NCBI GenBank assembly: GCA_025356435.1
Contig: JANXSY010000203.1
Span: 1 to 49,265 of the forward strand
Direction of reading: 5' to 3'
DNA: 49,265 bases
DNA from: Isosphaeraceae bacterium
GTDB lineage: Bacteria > Planctomycetota > Planctomycetia > Isosphaerales > Isosphaeraceae
Shown here: positions 29,231 to 38,266 of the stretch, piece after piece
Numbering within the stretch: position 1 is the stretch's first letter
How the letters are laid out: the number at the start of each line of letters is the position of its first letter
Translations under genes and position numbers: made by a program
The notes under the pieces: generated by a model
Seen by the model: the letters and a program-made list of their open reading frames with translations, nothing else
Told to the model about the DNA's origin: nothing
Databases searched by the model: none

Positions 29231-30052
29231 TCAAGCGAGGTCGCGGTCTTCGAAGAGCAGGAAGGCGAACATCAGGGCCGCCCCGCTATAGAGGGCACAG
29301 TAGCCGAGAGCGGGAAGCACGTAGCCTAGCCAGGGGATCACCGCCCCGGTTGAGATCGCTGGGCTCGCGTTGAAGAATTCTAACTCGGGCAAGAGGAAGG
29401 CGAAGAGGTTCGCCATGAAGTGGACGAGTTCGTTGGTCTTCTCCCCCTTGGTCGCTTCAACAAGGATCGGCGTGAGGTGTCCGAGGAAGAAGATCGAGAT
29501 GCAGACCACCAGGTTGACGAGCATCGGCATTCGGGTCGAGATCGCCACGCTGATCGCCGTGATGACCGTCACTTCAAGAAACCCAAGGGCCAGGCCGGGG
29601 AAAACCTGTTTCACCTGATCGATCTGTCGGCCCATCTCGGGCGCACCGCCGGCTGCCTCGCGGAGGTCATAGGCGTATTTGTACCAGACTCCTCCCGAGA
29701 AGAAGATCCCCAGGATCAGGAACATCAGGAGCACGCCCATCTCGATCCCGATGAACTTGCCCACGATGAACTGGCGGCGATTGATCGGCTTCGAAAGCAG
29801 CGTGATCGCAGTCTTGCCTTCAATCTCCTCGGCCACGGTCGAACTCGCCGTCAGCAGCGCGAGGAGCAAGGCGACGAACGAGATCGTCGTCAGGCCCGTG
29901 TCTTTGTACATCTTGATGTCTTCGCCGAACGTGAAGTACGACACGAAGATCGACCAGAAGAGCCAGAGTCCCGCGACGATCAGCAAGACGAAAAACGCCG
30001 GCTGGCGGATCGCCTCCTTTGCAGTGGCCATCGCAATCGTTAGGGATTTCAT
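29231..30052 (-). CDS. ABC-2 type transporter permease (NosY-like)
   Basis: A 273-residue integral membrane protein with about six helices: PAFFVLLIVAGLWLFWSIFV, GLTTISFVALLLALLTASST, MGVLLMFLILGIFFSGGVWY, LGFLEVTVITAISVAIST, LVNLVVCISIFFLGHL and a C-terminal helix before the final FEDRDLA. The TVAEEIEGKTAITLLSKPIN segment after helix 2 is typical of ABC-2/NosY-type permeases, where it contacts the ATPase. No dedicated ATPase gene is adjacent; the next gene downstream is an exporter with its own membrane domain. ATG 30052 is chosen because the open frame upstream to 30295 is antisense-like and overlaps the acylphosphatase gene. The substrate is unknown. Confidence 0.85.
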   Translation of the reverse strand: MKSLTIAMATAKEAIRQPAFFVLLIVAGLWLFWSIFVSYFTFGEDIKMYKDTGLTTISFVALLLALLTASSTVAEEIEGKTAITLLSKPINRRQFIVGKFIGIEMGVLLMFLILGIFFSGGVWYKYAYDLREAAGGAPEMGRQIDQVKQVFPGLALGFLEVTVITAISVAISTRMPMLVNLVVCISIFFLGHLTPILVEATKGEKTNELVHFMANLFAFLLPELEFFNASPAISTGAVIPWLGYVLPALGYCALYSGAALMFAFLLFEDRDLA

Positions 30053-30113
30053 GTGTCGATTCGGCTCGGCTAGGAAGGATGTGGAAAAGTGCGTGGAGAC
30101 GGTCGCGGAGATA

Positions 30114-30398
30114 TCAATCGTATCGGATCGGGAAAGAACTCGGCGGCTCAGTCTCATCGAGCCGAATGGTCGACTCGTCGGTTCGATAGATTTTGGGGCC
30201 CAGTTCGGAACGGATCGCGTCGACGAACTCTCGGATGCGGACAGGATCGCCTTGGGCTTCGAGTTCGACGCTTCCATCGCAAACGTTGCGGACAAAACCC
30301 GACACCCCGAATCCCGGCGCGAGCCGAGCTGCGGTGTATCGAAACCCGACGCCTTGGACCCGCCCGAAGAAGAGGACGCGACGACGTTCCGGCGACAT
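30114..30398 (-). CDS. acyP: Acylphosphatase
   Basis: A 94-residue cytoplasmic enzyme that hydrolyses carboxyl-phosphate bonds. The signature FFGRVQGVGFRYTAARLA near residues 10-27 holds the catalytic Arg (GFR), and GFVRNVCDGSVELEAQG holds the catalytic Asn. Length and the ferredoxin-like pattern fit the family; the C-terminus is slightly extended. It lies 61 bp upstream of the ABC-2 permease on the same strand. Confidence 0.96.
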   Translation of the reverse strand: MSPERRRVLFFGRVQGVGFRYTAARLAPGFGVSGFVRNVCDGSVELEAQGDPVRIREFVDAIRSELGPKIYRTDESTIRLDETEPPSSFPIRYD

Positions 30399-30545
30399 GA
30401 AGTTCAGCTACGTTCAATGAGACCTGATGGTTCGAATCATCCGCGATGAATCCGCATCAGTATCGCTCGACTCTATCACCTACCGACGGGGCAAGACAAG
30501 CGACCTGCGGGATTTGAGGTTGTGATTCGCGCCTCGTCGATGTCC

Positions 30546-30590
30546 AAAAAAGATCGACGCAGACCCCGTACAGAAGGGGTCTGCGTCGAT
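30546..30590 (-). terminator. Strong rho-independent terminator
   Basis: A perfect 15-bp stem (arms 30553-30567 and 30576-30590, starting atcgacgc) with an 8-base loop. Read on the minus strand it is followed, after one C, by six T residues (30551-30546). It lies 27 bases beyond the stop codon of the secreted-protein gene at 30618 and should end that transcript before acyP. Confidence 0.93.
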
Positions 30591-30617
30591 AGCGATGTAA
30601 GCGATTTCAGCTCAGAA

Positions 30618-31982
30618 TCAAAGACCGTTTAACTCGACCCGCTCGACCGTCCCGTTGGCGGCTTGGAGGTCAACAATCCCGGATCGGACCGGGCCGATTC
30701 CGAGGCCGGTGAAGGTGACGGAGGGCGATCCCGCCGAGCCGGTCGCCTTGAGGGTTACGCTCGAAAGGGAGAAAGGCAGACGATTCTCGACCCGCATCTC
30801 GGTGTTGCCGATCGACTTCCGCGTCGGCCGGGCCGAGACAAACTCGGCGGCGAGGGCGTGGTCGACAGCGCGGGCGATGTCGATTCCCTTCAGGGCCGTC
30901 GCGGCCGACGTCTCCTTGAAGGAGGTCTTGCCCAGGTTGGCCCACTCGGCGTCCCGGCCGATCCCGGCGTTATGACGCACCAAGATCTTGCCCGACGTCT
31001 CGCCGACCTTGCTATCGGTGAGATTGACCACCAGATGCAGCGCCGGGGAGACGGCCTTCGGTAGGTCTTTCGCGGCAACGATCTGCACGGGCAGGCCGAG
31101 CACGCGGAGACCCTCCATCTCGGTCGCGAGCCTCTGGGCGTCCTTTTCGAGCCCCTTCTCTTCGACGAAGGTCACGAAGATCCGTGCCCGGGAGAGCGAG
31201 GTGAAGTCGACGAGTTCCGAGGTGCTCGAGTCGTCGAGGGCCTCGACGAACCGGGCCGCCAGCGCGACCTCGTGGCGATTGACGAACTTCTCGCCCTCGG
31301 AGGTCATCCGGGCGAATGCGACGCCGTTACAGACGTTCCACATGATCGCCTGAGCCGTCCCCTGGCTGGTGCCGAAGGTGCCGACCGACCGAAGCGCCTT
31401 GCGGACGCGGGGGTCGCGGGAATAGTCGCCGACGTCGACCAGCGTCAGCCGGTCTTTCATCACGGGCGAGGGGAGGCCGAAGTTGAGGCAGACAGCGGGC
31501 ATATCGAGGTCAAGCGACTGGCCTACGGCCACGGTGACGGTCGACAGCTTATTCTCCGCTGACAGCCCGACCGACCGAAAGCCGACTGGGTTATTGCCGT
31601 TGAGGCCGAACTGTCCAAACCCGCCCGGTCGATTTCCCGGGGCACCGAGGCCCATATTCTGGAGTCCGCCGCCGGCACCGGCACCGCCGGCCTGACCGGT
31701 CGAACTCGCCGCGACGAGGCCCGCCGGGATCACGACGTTCAATCGTCGCTTGGATGTGTTCTTGATCGCCACTTTGACGAGGCTCTGGCCGTGGCCGCGC
31801 ACGTCGATGGCGAGGTCGCCCGCCTTCTTGGCGTCGAGGATGTTGACGGTCTCAGCCTGCGCGTCGGCCGTAGGCACCGGGTCGGCCGGCTCACCAGCGC
31901 GGGCGGTGGGGACGAGCGTCAGGAACGAAAGCAGGCCCGCCGCCGAAAAGGCTCGGACCAGGCTGGGGTGTCGCCAAAGCAT
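30618..31982 (-). CDS. Secreted protein with Gly/Asn/Phe-rich segment, uncharacterised
   Basis: A 454-residue protein with a signal peptide (LVRAFSAAGLLSFLTLVPTA, cleavage likely after ARA). A first beta-rich part (DLAIDVRGHGQSLVKVAIKN and KRRLNVVIPAGLVAA) is followed by a low-complexity stretch rich in Gly, Asn and Phe (about 95-140; GNRPGGFGQFGLNGNNPVGF). Next is a region of about 200 residues with paired cysteines (AVCLNFGLP and WNVCNGVAF), then a C-terminal beta domain (FSLSSVTLKATGSAGSPSVT). No enzyme motif is seen. ATG 31982 fits the signal peptide; AAAGG lies about ten bases upstream. It follows the PPC/TIG gene on the same strand after 167 bp and ends at a strong terminator. Confidence 0.78.
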   Translation of the reverse strand: MLWRHPSLVRAFSAAGLLSFLTLVPTARAGEPADPVPTADAQAETVNILDAKKAGDLAIDVRGHGQSLVKVAIKNTSKRRLNVVIPAGLVAASSTGQAGGAGAGGGLQNMGLGAPGNRPGGFGQFGLNGNNPVGFRSVGLSAENKLSTVTVAVGQSLDLDMPAVCLNFGLPSPVMKDRLTLVDVGDYSRDPRVRKALRSVGTFGTSQGTAQAIMWNVCNGVAFARMTSEGEKFVNRHEVALAARFVEALDDSSTSELVDFTSLSRARIFVTFVEEKGLEKDAQRLATEMEGLRVLGLPVQIVAAKDLPKAVSPALHLVVNLTDSKVGETSGKILVRHNAGIGRDAEWANLGKTSFKETSAATALKGIDIARAVDHALAAEFVSARPTRKSIGNTEMRVENRLPFSLSSVTLKATGSAGSPSVTFTGLGIGPVRSGIVDLQAANGTVERVELNGL

Positions 31983-32149
31983 CGCGTTGGACCTTTCTGG
32001 ACGGGGCCGCCCTCGATCATCTATCTGAACGGAAGACACCAGCGACCTGGTTGGCCTCGCCGGCACCCGGTCGCTCGTCTCACGTCGTCCGACGCCGGCA
32101 CGATCCAGCATATCGGGTCCAAACAGTGTAGACGACCCAGAACCCCGGG

Positions 32150-34684
32150 TTATTCGATCGCGCTTCTTCCCTTTTCTTCGGCTGATCCGCCCACGATCAT
32201 CGGTCGATTTCGGGATTCCACCATCACCGTGCCGCGCGGCATCCGGACAATAGCTAGAAGCCGCATTTCCGTCGCCTTCGCAATCGGCTTGGCGGTCGCA
32301 GACATCGCCAGGACGAGCTCTGCCTCGGTGTCTGTCTCCTTGAGCGTGACGGGGACTTTGAGCTTCACACCGCGCGGCAGGCCCTCGACTTTGAGTTCGA
32401 CCTCGGCAGTTGCTCCAGGTTCTCGGCGGATACCAACCCAGACCGTACGGTCCTCGCCGGGCTTGAGCGTGATCGGTTCAGGACGGATCAGAACCTCGAT
32501 CGGCCGTCTCACGATGACCGACACCTCGCGAGTCACCGGCTTGCCACCGCTGAGTGAGTAGGAGATCGACACCGGATAGACTCCGGGCACCGCCTTGGGA
32601 GAAGCAAGCACCCGCACGATCACGTCGCCTGGGTTCTCCTCGTCCGAGTCGGGGACGCTCGCCCCCGAGAGGATGACCGTGTTCGTCGCCAGCCCAACCC
32701 CTTTTGCGCGGGCCTCGAACGCAAAGCCTGGGTCAGCGAGCGGCGACTGGTCGAAATCAAGGCCGAGATCAAGCCGGTCGCCCGCGAGCAAGACGCCGGG
32801 GATTCGGACGTTGGCGAGCCTGGGCGCCTCTGGCGGTCCGACCATCTTGGGACGATATTCGCCGACAATCCGCAGCGGGAACCGGTCGATCCGCCGAGTG
32901 ATCGGCCGTGCGGGAACATTCGATGGCACGGCTTCCAGGCCGATCTTCGCGGTGGCCGTCCTGGTAATCACCTGGCCGGGACTTGGCTCGGCGGTCGCGA
33001 CGATCGTGACCTGGCTCAGGCCGGGATAGGCATACGAGGCGACGTTGAAGACCAGGTTCTCGACCTTCGACGGAGCATTGGTCACGGCGGGCTGGCCCCC
33101 TTTGTCGCCCGGCCCGAGAACGTCGACCTTCACGGGATCGACTGTGACGCCGTCGGGCAACCCCTCCGCGCGGACGGTGACAGGCCCCGGCCGACCTTCA
33201 GGGATGACGATGAAATTGACCGGGATCTTCGTCCCAGTCGAGAGGTTGAAGACACCAAACAGGCCGGGCGTGGTCTGGCTCGACCGATTATTGACGACGT
33301 TCCCGACCTGCCCGTTGGGGTTGCCGATCTGCAACTGGACCGAGAAGTCTGGCCGCGTGACCCCGACCGACAGACGATAGCCGTATTCCGGCCCGCCATC
33401 GGCGTAGCGGTCGGTCACCTCCAGGGTGTAGGTGTCGTCGGCTGGAACGTCGATATCGACCGTGCTGTCGGTCGTCTCGTCGTTAAGGCCGAACTGATCC
33501 ATGCCTCGATTTGTCTGGCCGTTGGGATTGGCCATGAAGTCGTCGTTCTCGCCGACGATCTCGCCCTTGCCGTTTTTAACGACCAGCACCGAGTCGAGCC
33601 AGGAGCCGAGCCCTTCGGCGCGGACAAGGACTCGAAACTTCTGCCCCTTCTTGACCACCATCGCATAGCGGTCGACCTCGTTCTTCCGGTCGATCCGGCC
33701 GTTGGCGGTCTGGCCGAGTCCGATCGTCGTGAGGCCCTTTCCCTCCTCGATCTCGGCGTCGTCGCCGACGACTATTGTCCCCGGTGATTCGACCTTGCCC
33801 CAGGGGGAGTCAAAGGGTCCAGGGTCGAAGCTCACGCCCGCCACGTTGGGGAGGGTGATCGTCTTGGTCAGGGGCGTCTTGAGGCTTCCACCCGACGCCG
33901 TCACAGCGATAGCCCTACCCTTCGAACCGCCGAGCGGAAAGAGGGCGGTCGCGAACGGGGTCGTCGTGACCCTGATCCGATAGCTCGCTGAGTCGTTCCC
34001 CGCATAGGTGTTGTCGCGGACCTGGATCACGAACCCGCCATCCTCGGGGATCTTGACCGCGAGCCGGCACTCGTGATCGCCGCCCCTCGACTCCCTTGCC
34101 TGCGCGATCGCGCCGCCTCGGCGGTCGAGGATCGTCATCACCGGCGTTATCGACGTCCCCAGCCGTCTCGCCTCGAAATCGACCGTAAGTTTCTGACCCG
34201 GCGGGCCTTCGACGCGATAGTGGTCGATGTCGAGCGACCGGAGCACCCCCGCGACGCTCGTCTCGATCGCAATGGACTGCGCAGTCAAGGGCTCGTCGTT
34301 GGGCTCGATCTCGATAACCTGCGGTCGGGCGTCGATCTTCACCAGGACCAGGTTCGAGACCCCGTCCGTCCCCTCGACCCGTAACTCGCGATAGCCGGTC
34401 TCGGCACCCGGCTCGACACTGACCGAAGCGACCGCCTGGCTCTCACCCTTCGTCACGAACTCGAGCACCTTCAAGCCCGACCCGGAGACGAACACTTGCC
34501 TCACTTTGCTGAATCCGCGACCCGAGATGGTCCAGTCGAGGGTCGTCCCGACCGACGCGCCGGGGGGGAAGACGCCGGTGACGACCGGAGGCGAGACGGT
34601 ACGTTGGCTCGCAGGCTGTGCGGATGAGTGCGAGACCATTAGCACCGCGACCAGCCACGCCATCAGAGCGATCACCCGGCGCAT
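32150..34684 (-). CDS. Secreted protein with TIG/IPT and pre-peptidase C-terminal (PPC) domains
   Basis: An 844-residue exported protein. A signal peptide (RVIALMAWLVAVLMVSHSSA) is followed by a TIG/IPT-like domain (VTGVFPPGASVGTTLDWTIS to about residue 115). Then come two PPC-like beta domains, about 145-245 (SLDIDHYRVEGPPGQKLTVD, FVIQVRDNTYAGNDSASYRI) and about 320-440 (EVDRYAMVVKKGQKFRVLVR, DTYTLEVTDRYADGGPEYGY). The second half is repeated Ig-like beta sequence without a catalytic motif. PPC domains usually accompany secreted proteases or adhesins, so a surface or carbohydrate-contact role is likely. ATG 34684 has a purine-rich GGGGAGG upstream and puts the signal peptide at the start. 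It is divergent from an SDR gene. Confidence 0.85.
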   Translation of the reverse strand: MRRVIALMAWLVAVLMVSHSSAQPASQRTVSPPVVTGVFPPGASVGTTLDWTISGRGFSKVRQVFVSGSGLKVLEFVTKGESQAVASVSVEPGAETGYRELRVEGTDGVSNLVLVKIDARPQVIEIEPNDEPLTAQSIAIETSVAGVLRSLDIDHYRVEGPPGQKLTVDFEARRLGTSITPVMTILDRRGGAIAQARESRGGDHECRLAVKIPEDGGFVIQVRDNTYAGNDSASYRIRVTTTPFATALFPLGGSKGRAIAVTASGGSLKTPLTKTITLPNVAGVSFDPGPFDSPWGKVESPGTIVVGDDAEIEEGKGLTTIGLGQTANGRIDRKNEVDRYAMVVKKGQKFRVLVRAEGLGSWLDSVLVVKNGKGEIVGENDDFMANPNGQTNRGMDQFGLNDETTDSTVDIDVPADDTYTLEVTDRYADGGPEYGYRLSVGVTRPDFSVQLQIGNPNGQVGNVVNNRSSQTTPGLFGVFNLSTGTKIPVNFIVIPEGRPGPVTVRAEGLPDGVTVDPVKVDVLGPGDKGGQPAVTNAPSKVENLVFNVASYAYPGLSQVTIVATAEPSPGQVITRTATAKIGLEAVPSNVPARPITRRIDRFPLRIVGEYRPKMVGPPEAPRLANVRIPGVLLAGDRLDLGLDFDQSPLADPGFAFEARAKGVGLATNTVILSGASVPDSDEENPGDVIVRVLASPKAVPGVYPVSISYSLSGGKPVTREVSVIVRRPIEVLIRPEPITLKPGEDRTVWVGIRREPGATAEVELKVEGLPRGVKLKVPVTLKETDTEAELVLAMSATAKPIAKATEMRLLAIVRMPRGTVMVESRNRPMIVGGSAEEKGRSAIE

Positions 34685-34815
34685 TGGCTCGCCTCCCCTG
34701 ACAATCGTCGAGACATCTCCTAAACTATCCGGATTGGGGCAATATGCAAGCCAGGAGCCATCGGCCGCTCCCAAGCAGAAGGCCGGACGAATACAATCGC
34801 AAGGAGGGGACTGAG

Positions 34816-35616
34816 ATGAACGGATTGGTGATCGGAGGCGGGCGGGGAATCGGCCGGGCCATCGCCGAGGGGTTGGCCGATCGAGGACATCGCGTCGGTG
34901 TGGTTGCGAGGACGGCTCGCGAGGTCGAGGAAACGGCCCGGACGCTCCGAGATCGCGGGGTTGACGCCTGGGGCTTTTCGGGCGACGCCCTCGATCCGGC
35001 GGCCGTTCGCTCTGCCGTCGAACGGTACGTCGATCGCGTAGGGGTGCTCGATACAGTCATCTTCGCGGCCGGTCGGTTTCGGGGAGTCGGACCTCTTGCG
35101 ACCGTCGCGTTTGATGATTGGTGGGCCGACCTCGAAACGACGCTCAAGGGCTTCTCGCACGTCGTCCGGCAGGCCGTGCCTTTCCTGCGAATCTCGGAAA
35201 CGCCTAGCCTCATCACCCTGATCGGTCCTGGCCACGCCGGAGAGTTAGCCTTCGGCGCGGGGTATGGCTCGGCGCAAGCGGGTTTGGCTCGTCTGGTCGA
35301 GTCGCTGGCGATCGAGCTTCGGGCCGACAAAGTTCCCGTGTACGCCGTGAATCCGGGACTTGTCCCCACCCCGATGATGACCCATCTTCTTGAGTCGCCC
35401 GAGGGGAGACTTCAACTCCCCCGATTCACCGAGGCGTTCGCGGAGGGGAAGGAAGTCGGGCCGGAAGTGGCAGCCGAGATGGTGGGCTGGCTCGCCGAGA
35501 ATCGACCGCCACAACTCAATGGACGGGTCGTTCCGTCGATGGTCATGCCCGAACTCCTCGCATTGAGGCTCGCTCGGATCGAGGCGGAAGACCTTGGGAA
35601 ACTCCGGCTCCGTTGA
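34816..35616 (+). CDS. SDR-fold protein lacking the catalytic Ser and Lys
   Basis: A 266-residue protein with a clear SDR fold. The cofactor loop GGGRGIGRAIAEGLADRG, then VARTAREVEETARTL and FAAGRF (in place of NAG) are recognisable. In the active site, Tyr150 is kept, but the usual YxxxK reads YGSAQ, with Gln154 for Lys. The position 13 residues before the Tyr is Gly137 (LIGPGHAG) instead of Ser. Ordinary dehydrogenase chemistry is therefore doubtful; a cofactor-binding, regulatory or atypical role is possible. AAGGAGGGG at 34801-34809 strongly supports ATG 34816 over the open frame from 34744. It has its own divergent promoter region and precedes the ACT-domain gene. Confidence 0.85.
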   Translation: MNGLVIGGGRGIGRAIAEGLADRGHRVGVVARTAREVEETARTLRDRGVDAWGFSGDALDPAAVRSAVERYVDRVGVLDTVIFAAGRFRGVGPLATVAFDDWWADLETTLKGFSHVVRQAVPFLRISETPSLITLIGPGHAGELAFGAGYGSAQAGLARLVESLAIELRADKVPVYAVNPGLVPTPMMTHLLESPEGRLQLPRFTEAFAEGKEVGPEVAAEMVGWLAENRPPQLNGRVVPSMVMPELLALRLARIEAEDLGKLRLR

Positions 35617-35754
35617 CGCGATTGAAATGGGCGATTGACCAGGCCTCTCAACCTCCCTAGACTAAACTGAAGCGTTCGTTGCGCGGGTCGTTCCGGCCGA
35701 AAGGTCGGTCGCGACCTCAGACTCATGGATCGAACCACGAGCGGACGGTGTCTC

Positions 35755-36255
35755 ATGAGCTTGGGCGAAGGCAGCAGCCAGCACGTCGAATTTGAGACAA
35801 TGAATGCGCGGAACTGGCCCACGATCACTCAGTTCTCGGTCTTCCTCGAAAACCGAGTCGGCCAACTTCTCGAAGTGGTGCGGGCCTTTAACGGGTCGAA
35901 GGTGAAGATCGTCGGCCTGTCGATCTCGGACTCGGCCGACTGTTGCATCATCCGCGTGATGCTGAGCCATCCCGAACAAGGTCGCGAGATTCTCGAACGG
36001 AACAAGCTCGCCTTCGCTGAGAACGAGCTTCTGGTCGCCGAGCTTCCGAGCGGCCCACAGTCGCTTGTTGAACTCTGCACCGCGTTGCTCCAGGCCGAGA
36101 TCAACATCCATTATGCCTATCCGCTGATCGTTCATCCGCACGGCCGGGCGGCGGTAGCGCTGCATGTTGATAATAACGAACAGGCGAGCGTCACCCTCGG
36201 AGACAAGGGTTTCGACGTGCTCTGCGAGGCCGATCTTCACCCGCCCTACGAGTGA
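35755..36255 (+). CDS. ACT domain-containing protein
   Basis: About 166 residues with two ACT-like modules. The first reads TITQFSVFLENRVGQLLEVV and KVKIVGLSISDSADCCIIRV, the second AELPSGPQSLVELCTALLQA followed by EINIHYAYPLIVHPHGRAAV. ACT domains bind amino acids or other small ligands allosterically; stand-alone pairs are usually sensors or partners of an enzyme. Possible starts are ATG 35725, 35755 and 35800. GGACGG seven to twelve bases before 35755 makes this the preferred one, while 35800 would begin just before the first ACT strand. It converges on the Nudix gene with a 10-bp overlap. Confidence 0.85.
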   Translation: MSLGEGSSQHVEFETMNARNWPTITQFSVFLENRVGQLLEVVRAFNGSKVKIVGLSISDSADCCIIRVMLSHPEQGREILERNKLAFAENELLVAELPSGPQSLVELCTALLQAEINIHYAYPLIVHPHGRAAVALHVDNNEQASVTLGDKGFDVLCEADLHPPYE

Positions 36256-36911
36256 AACGGCTCGGAATAGACGGCTGGCCTGATTGGCTTTGGGAGGCCC
36301 GCGTATTCGCCCCGGGTCTTGGTCTGCTTCGCCAGGCCAAGGTCAATCGTTCGTGCGAGCCATCGCCGCGCTCCGGCCTCGTGCCCAAACACAGCGATGT
36401 GCATCGTCGCCACGTCTCTCGGGCGGAACCGGTCGGGTAAGAGTGCGAGACCAGTCGGCCCGCGCCCGACGCGATCGACGAGCCAGGCGCGAGCTGAGGC
36501 GAGGATGATATCGTGATCGAAGGCGAGGTCGTTCGTCTCGCCGAGAACGAGCCAAGCGGCCTCAGCCGCATCGTCCGATCCGTGGACATCGGGGCAGGGG
36601 CCGGGGACGACCGTCGCGTGGGCAACGGAGATCGTCCGCCCTCGGGGGTCGCGGCCCGGCTCGCCGAAGAGACCGATAAAGTCGAGCGGGCCGGACGCTT
36701 CGACCCCGGTCTCTTCCTTCAACTCGCGCCGGGCTGCAGTCTCGAACGGCTCGTCGATCTCGATGAAACCGCCGGGGAACGCCCATTTGCCGGCGAAAGG
36801 GTCGTTCTTGCGGCGGATCAGCAGGACGCGGATCGTCTCGCCGTCCCTCGCGAAGACGGCGAGGTCGACGGTCGCGGAAGGCATCGGATATCTGTAGACG
36901 TAACGTCCCAT
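36246..36911 (-). CDS. Nudix hydrolase with C-terminal winged-helix-like region
   Basis: A 221-residue protein. The N-terminal Nudix domain has VDLAVFARDGETIRVLLIRR and a complete Nudix box, GGFIEIDEPFETAARRELKE followed by ETG, with all catalytic Glu and Arg residues. It should hydrolyse a nucleoside-diphosphate derivative, with ADP-ribose a common substrate. The C-terminal 75 residues (LALLPDRFRPRDVATMHIAV, FGHEAGARRWLARTIDLGL) resemble the winged-helix domain of NrtR-type Nudix regulators, though degenerate. A dual enzyme/regulator role is possible. ATG 36911 gives a normal N-terminus; the open frame to 37103 would run into the divergent acyl-CoA dehydrogenase gene. Confidence 0.88.
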   Translation of the reverse strand: MGRYVYRYPMPSATVDLAVFARDGETIRVLLIRRKNDPFAGKWAFPGGFIEIDEPFETAARRELKEETGVEASGPLDFIGLFGEPGRDPRGRTISVAHATVVPGPCPDVHGSDDAAEAAWLVLGETNDLAFDHDIILASARAWLVDRVGRGPTGLALLPDRFRPRDVATMHIAVFGHEAGARRWLARTIDLGLAKQTKTRGEYAGLPKPIRPAVYSEPFHS

Positions 36912-36981
36912 AAAAGTGGTCCGGTGGGGGGTTGGCTGGTCGGCCTCAATCCGTACACTAACGTAAAGGAGCGACCGAACC

Positions 36982-38064
36982 TTGATAAATACGCCCTGGA
37001 TCGACACGCCGGAAGACCGTGACTTCGTCCGCCGCCTCCACGAGGCCGACGGTCCCGCAGACCTCGCTGGCTCCTGGCCCGACTCCATCTGGGCGATCCT
37101 CAAGGATGCTGGTGCGCCCGGTTGGTCCCTCCCCGAGAGCTACGGAGGCACGGGGCTCGATCGGCTGAGCCTAGTCGCAGCCAACGCCCGAGTCGCCAAT
37201 GGGAGCCTGACGGCGGCCTTCATCCTCTCACAGCACGACGCCGCCGTCCGCAGACTTCTCGCCTCCCCCGACCGACCGATCGCAACGTATTGGCTGGACG
37301 CGATCTCGAAGGGCGACGCCTTCGCGACCGTCGGCCTCTCGCAGCTCACGACCTCACGACGCCTTGGCGCCACGGCGCTGCGAGCGAAGTCGGTCGGCCC
37401 CGGTCTGATCCAGCTTGATGGAGCGATGCCCTGGGTCACGGCCGCTGAGAAGGCCGATGTCTTTGTCGCCGGGGCCGTCACCGAAGACGGGCAGCAGATC
37501 CTTTTCGCTCTCCCCGCCAACCGCCCCGGCGTCACCGTCCGACCCGCCTACGACCTTGCCGCACTCGGTTCCTCACGCACGAGCGAGGTCGGCTGTGACC
37601 ACGTCCAGATCGCCGAGTCTGACCTCCTCGCTGGACCTGCCCTCAACGTGATGTCGGGCACATCGTCCACTGGCACCGGCGGCCTGGAGACGTCGGCGCT
37701 CGCGATGGGCCAGGCCCTCGCCGCACTCGAAGCCCTCGAAGCCGAGGCGACGGCCGAACCAACCCTGACCGACCCCGCCGCCGCGCTGCGGGCCGAATGG
37801 AATACACTCTGGTCACAGCTCATGAATACGGCCCAAGGGCTCCTCGACTCGCAGGCACCGGGCGCGATCCGGAGTCAGGCAAACGACCTGGTCGTCCGCC
37901 TCACGCAAGCCTTCCTGACTGCCCGCAAGGGGAGCGGATTCCTGCGGACCGACCCAGCCCAGCGCTGGGCGCGTCAGGCCCTATTCTTCCTCGTCTGGTC
38001 GTGTCCCCGCCCCGTCGCCCAAGCCGCGATCCGCGACATGGCCGGACTCTGCGACCTCGGTTAA
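36982..38064 (+). CDS. Acyl-CoA dehydrogenase family flavoprotein
   Basis: A 360-residue protein resembling acyl-CoA dehydrogenases. Its N-terminal helical part contains APGWSLPESYGGTGLDRLSL. The middle beta domain has GDAFATVGLSQLTTSRR, where the flavin-contact motif lies, and LDGAMPWVTAAEKADVFVAG. The C-terminal helical bundle has TAQGLLDSQAPGAIRSQAND and QRWARQALFFLVWSCP. It is slightly short for the family (about 380), and the catalytic Glu of standard members could not be placed with confidence. Translation starts at a TTG at 36982 with AAGGAG 11 bases upstream; no in-frame ATG is near. A gap of only 70 bp separates it from the divergent Nudix gene, implying overlapping promoters. Confidence 0.82.
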   Translation: MINTPWIDTPEDRDFVRRLHEADGPADLAGSWPDSIWAILKDAGAPGWSLPESYGGTGLDRLSLVAANARVANGSLTAAFILSQHDAAVRRLLASPDRPIATYWLDAISKGDAFATVGLSQLTTSRRLGATALRAKSVGPGLIQLDGAMPWVTAAEKADVFVAGAVTEDGQQILFALPANRPGVTVRPAYDLAALGSSRTSEVGCDHVQIAESDLLAGPALNVMSGTSSTGTGGLETSALAMGQALAALEALEAEATAEPTLTDPAAALRAEWNTLWSQLMNTAQGLLDSQAPGAIRSQANDLVVRLTQAFLTARKGSGFLRTDPAQRWARQALFFLVWSCPRPVAQAAIRDMAGLCDLG

Positions 38065-38266
38065 AAGTGCGCCAGTGCGAGTAGCCTCGAAGGTGAAGGT
38101 CGGCGAGGGCCGGAGACATTGCCAAGGTCGTCAAATCATGTATCGACGATTCGTTTACATGATGCCTTAGCGAGCTATTTCATCGGGGAATCAGGCCGAT
38201 TCGACGAGCATCTCAAGAAGTCTAAACCGTGATCGGACCCGACGCGCGGGGTCTGGCTGGAATGGT

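Noticed and set aside
38065..38266. Possible mobile-element remnant between the acyl-CoA dehydrogenase gene and the small ORF
   Set aside because: No terminal inverted repeats, target duplications or transposase-like sequence could be recognised in this stretch.
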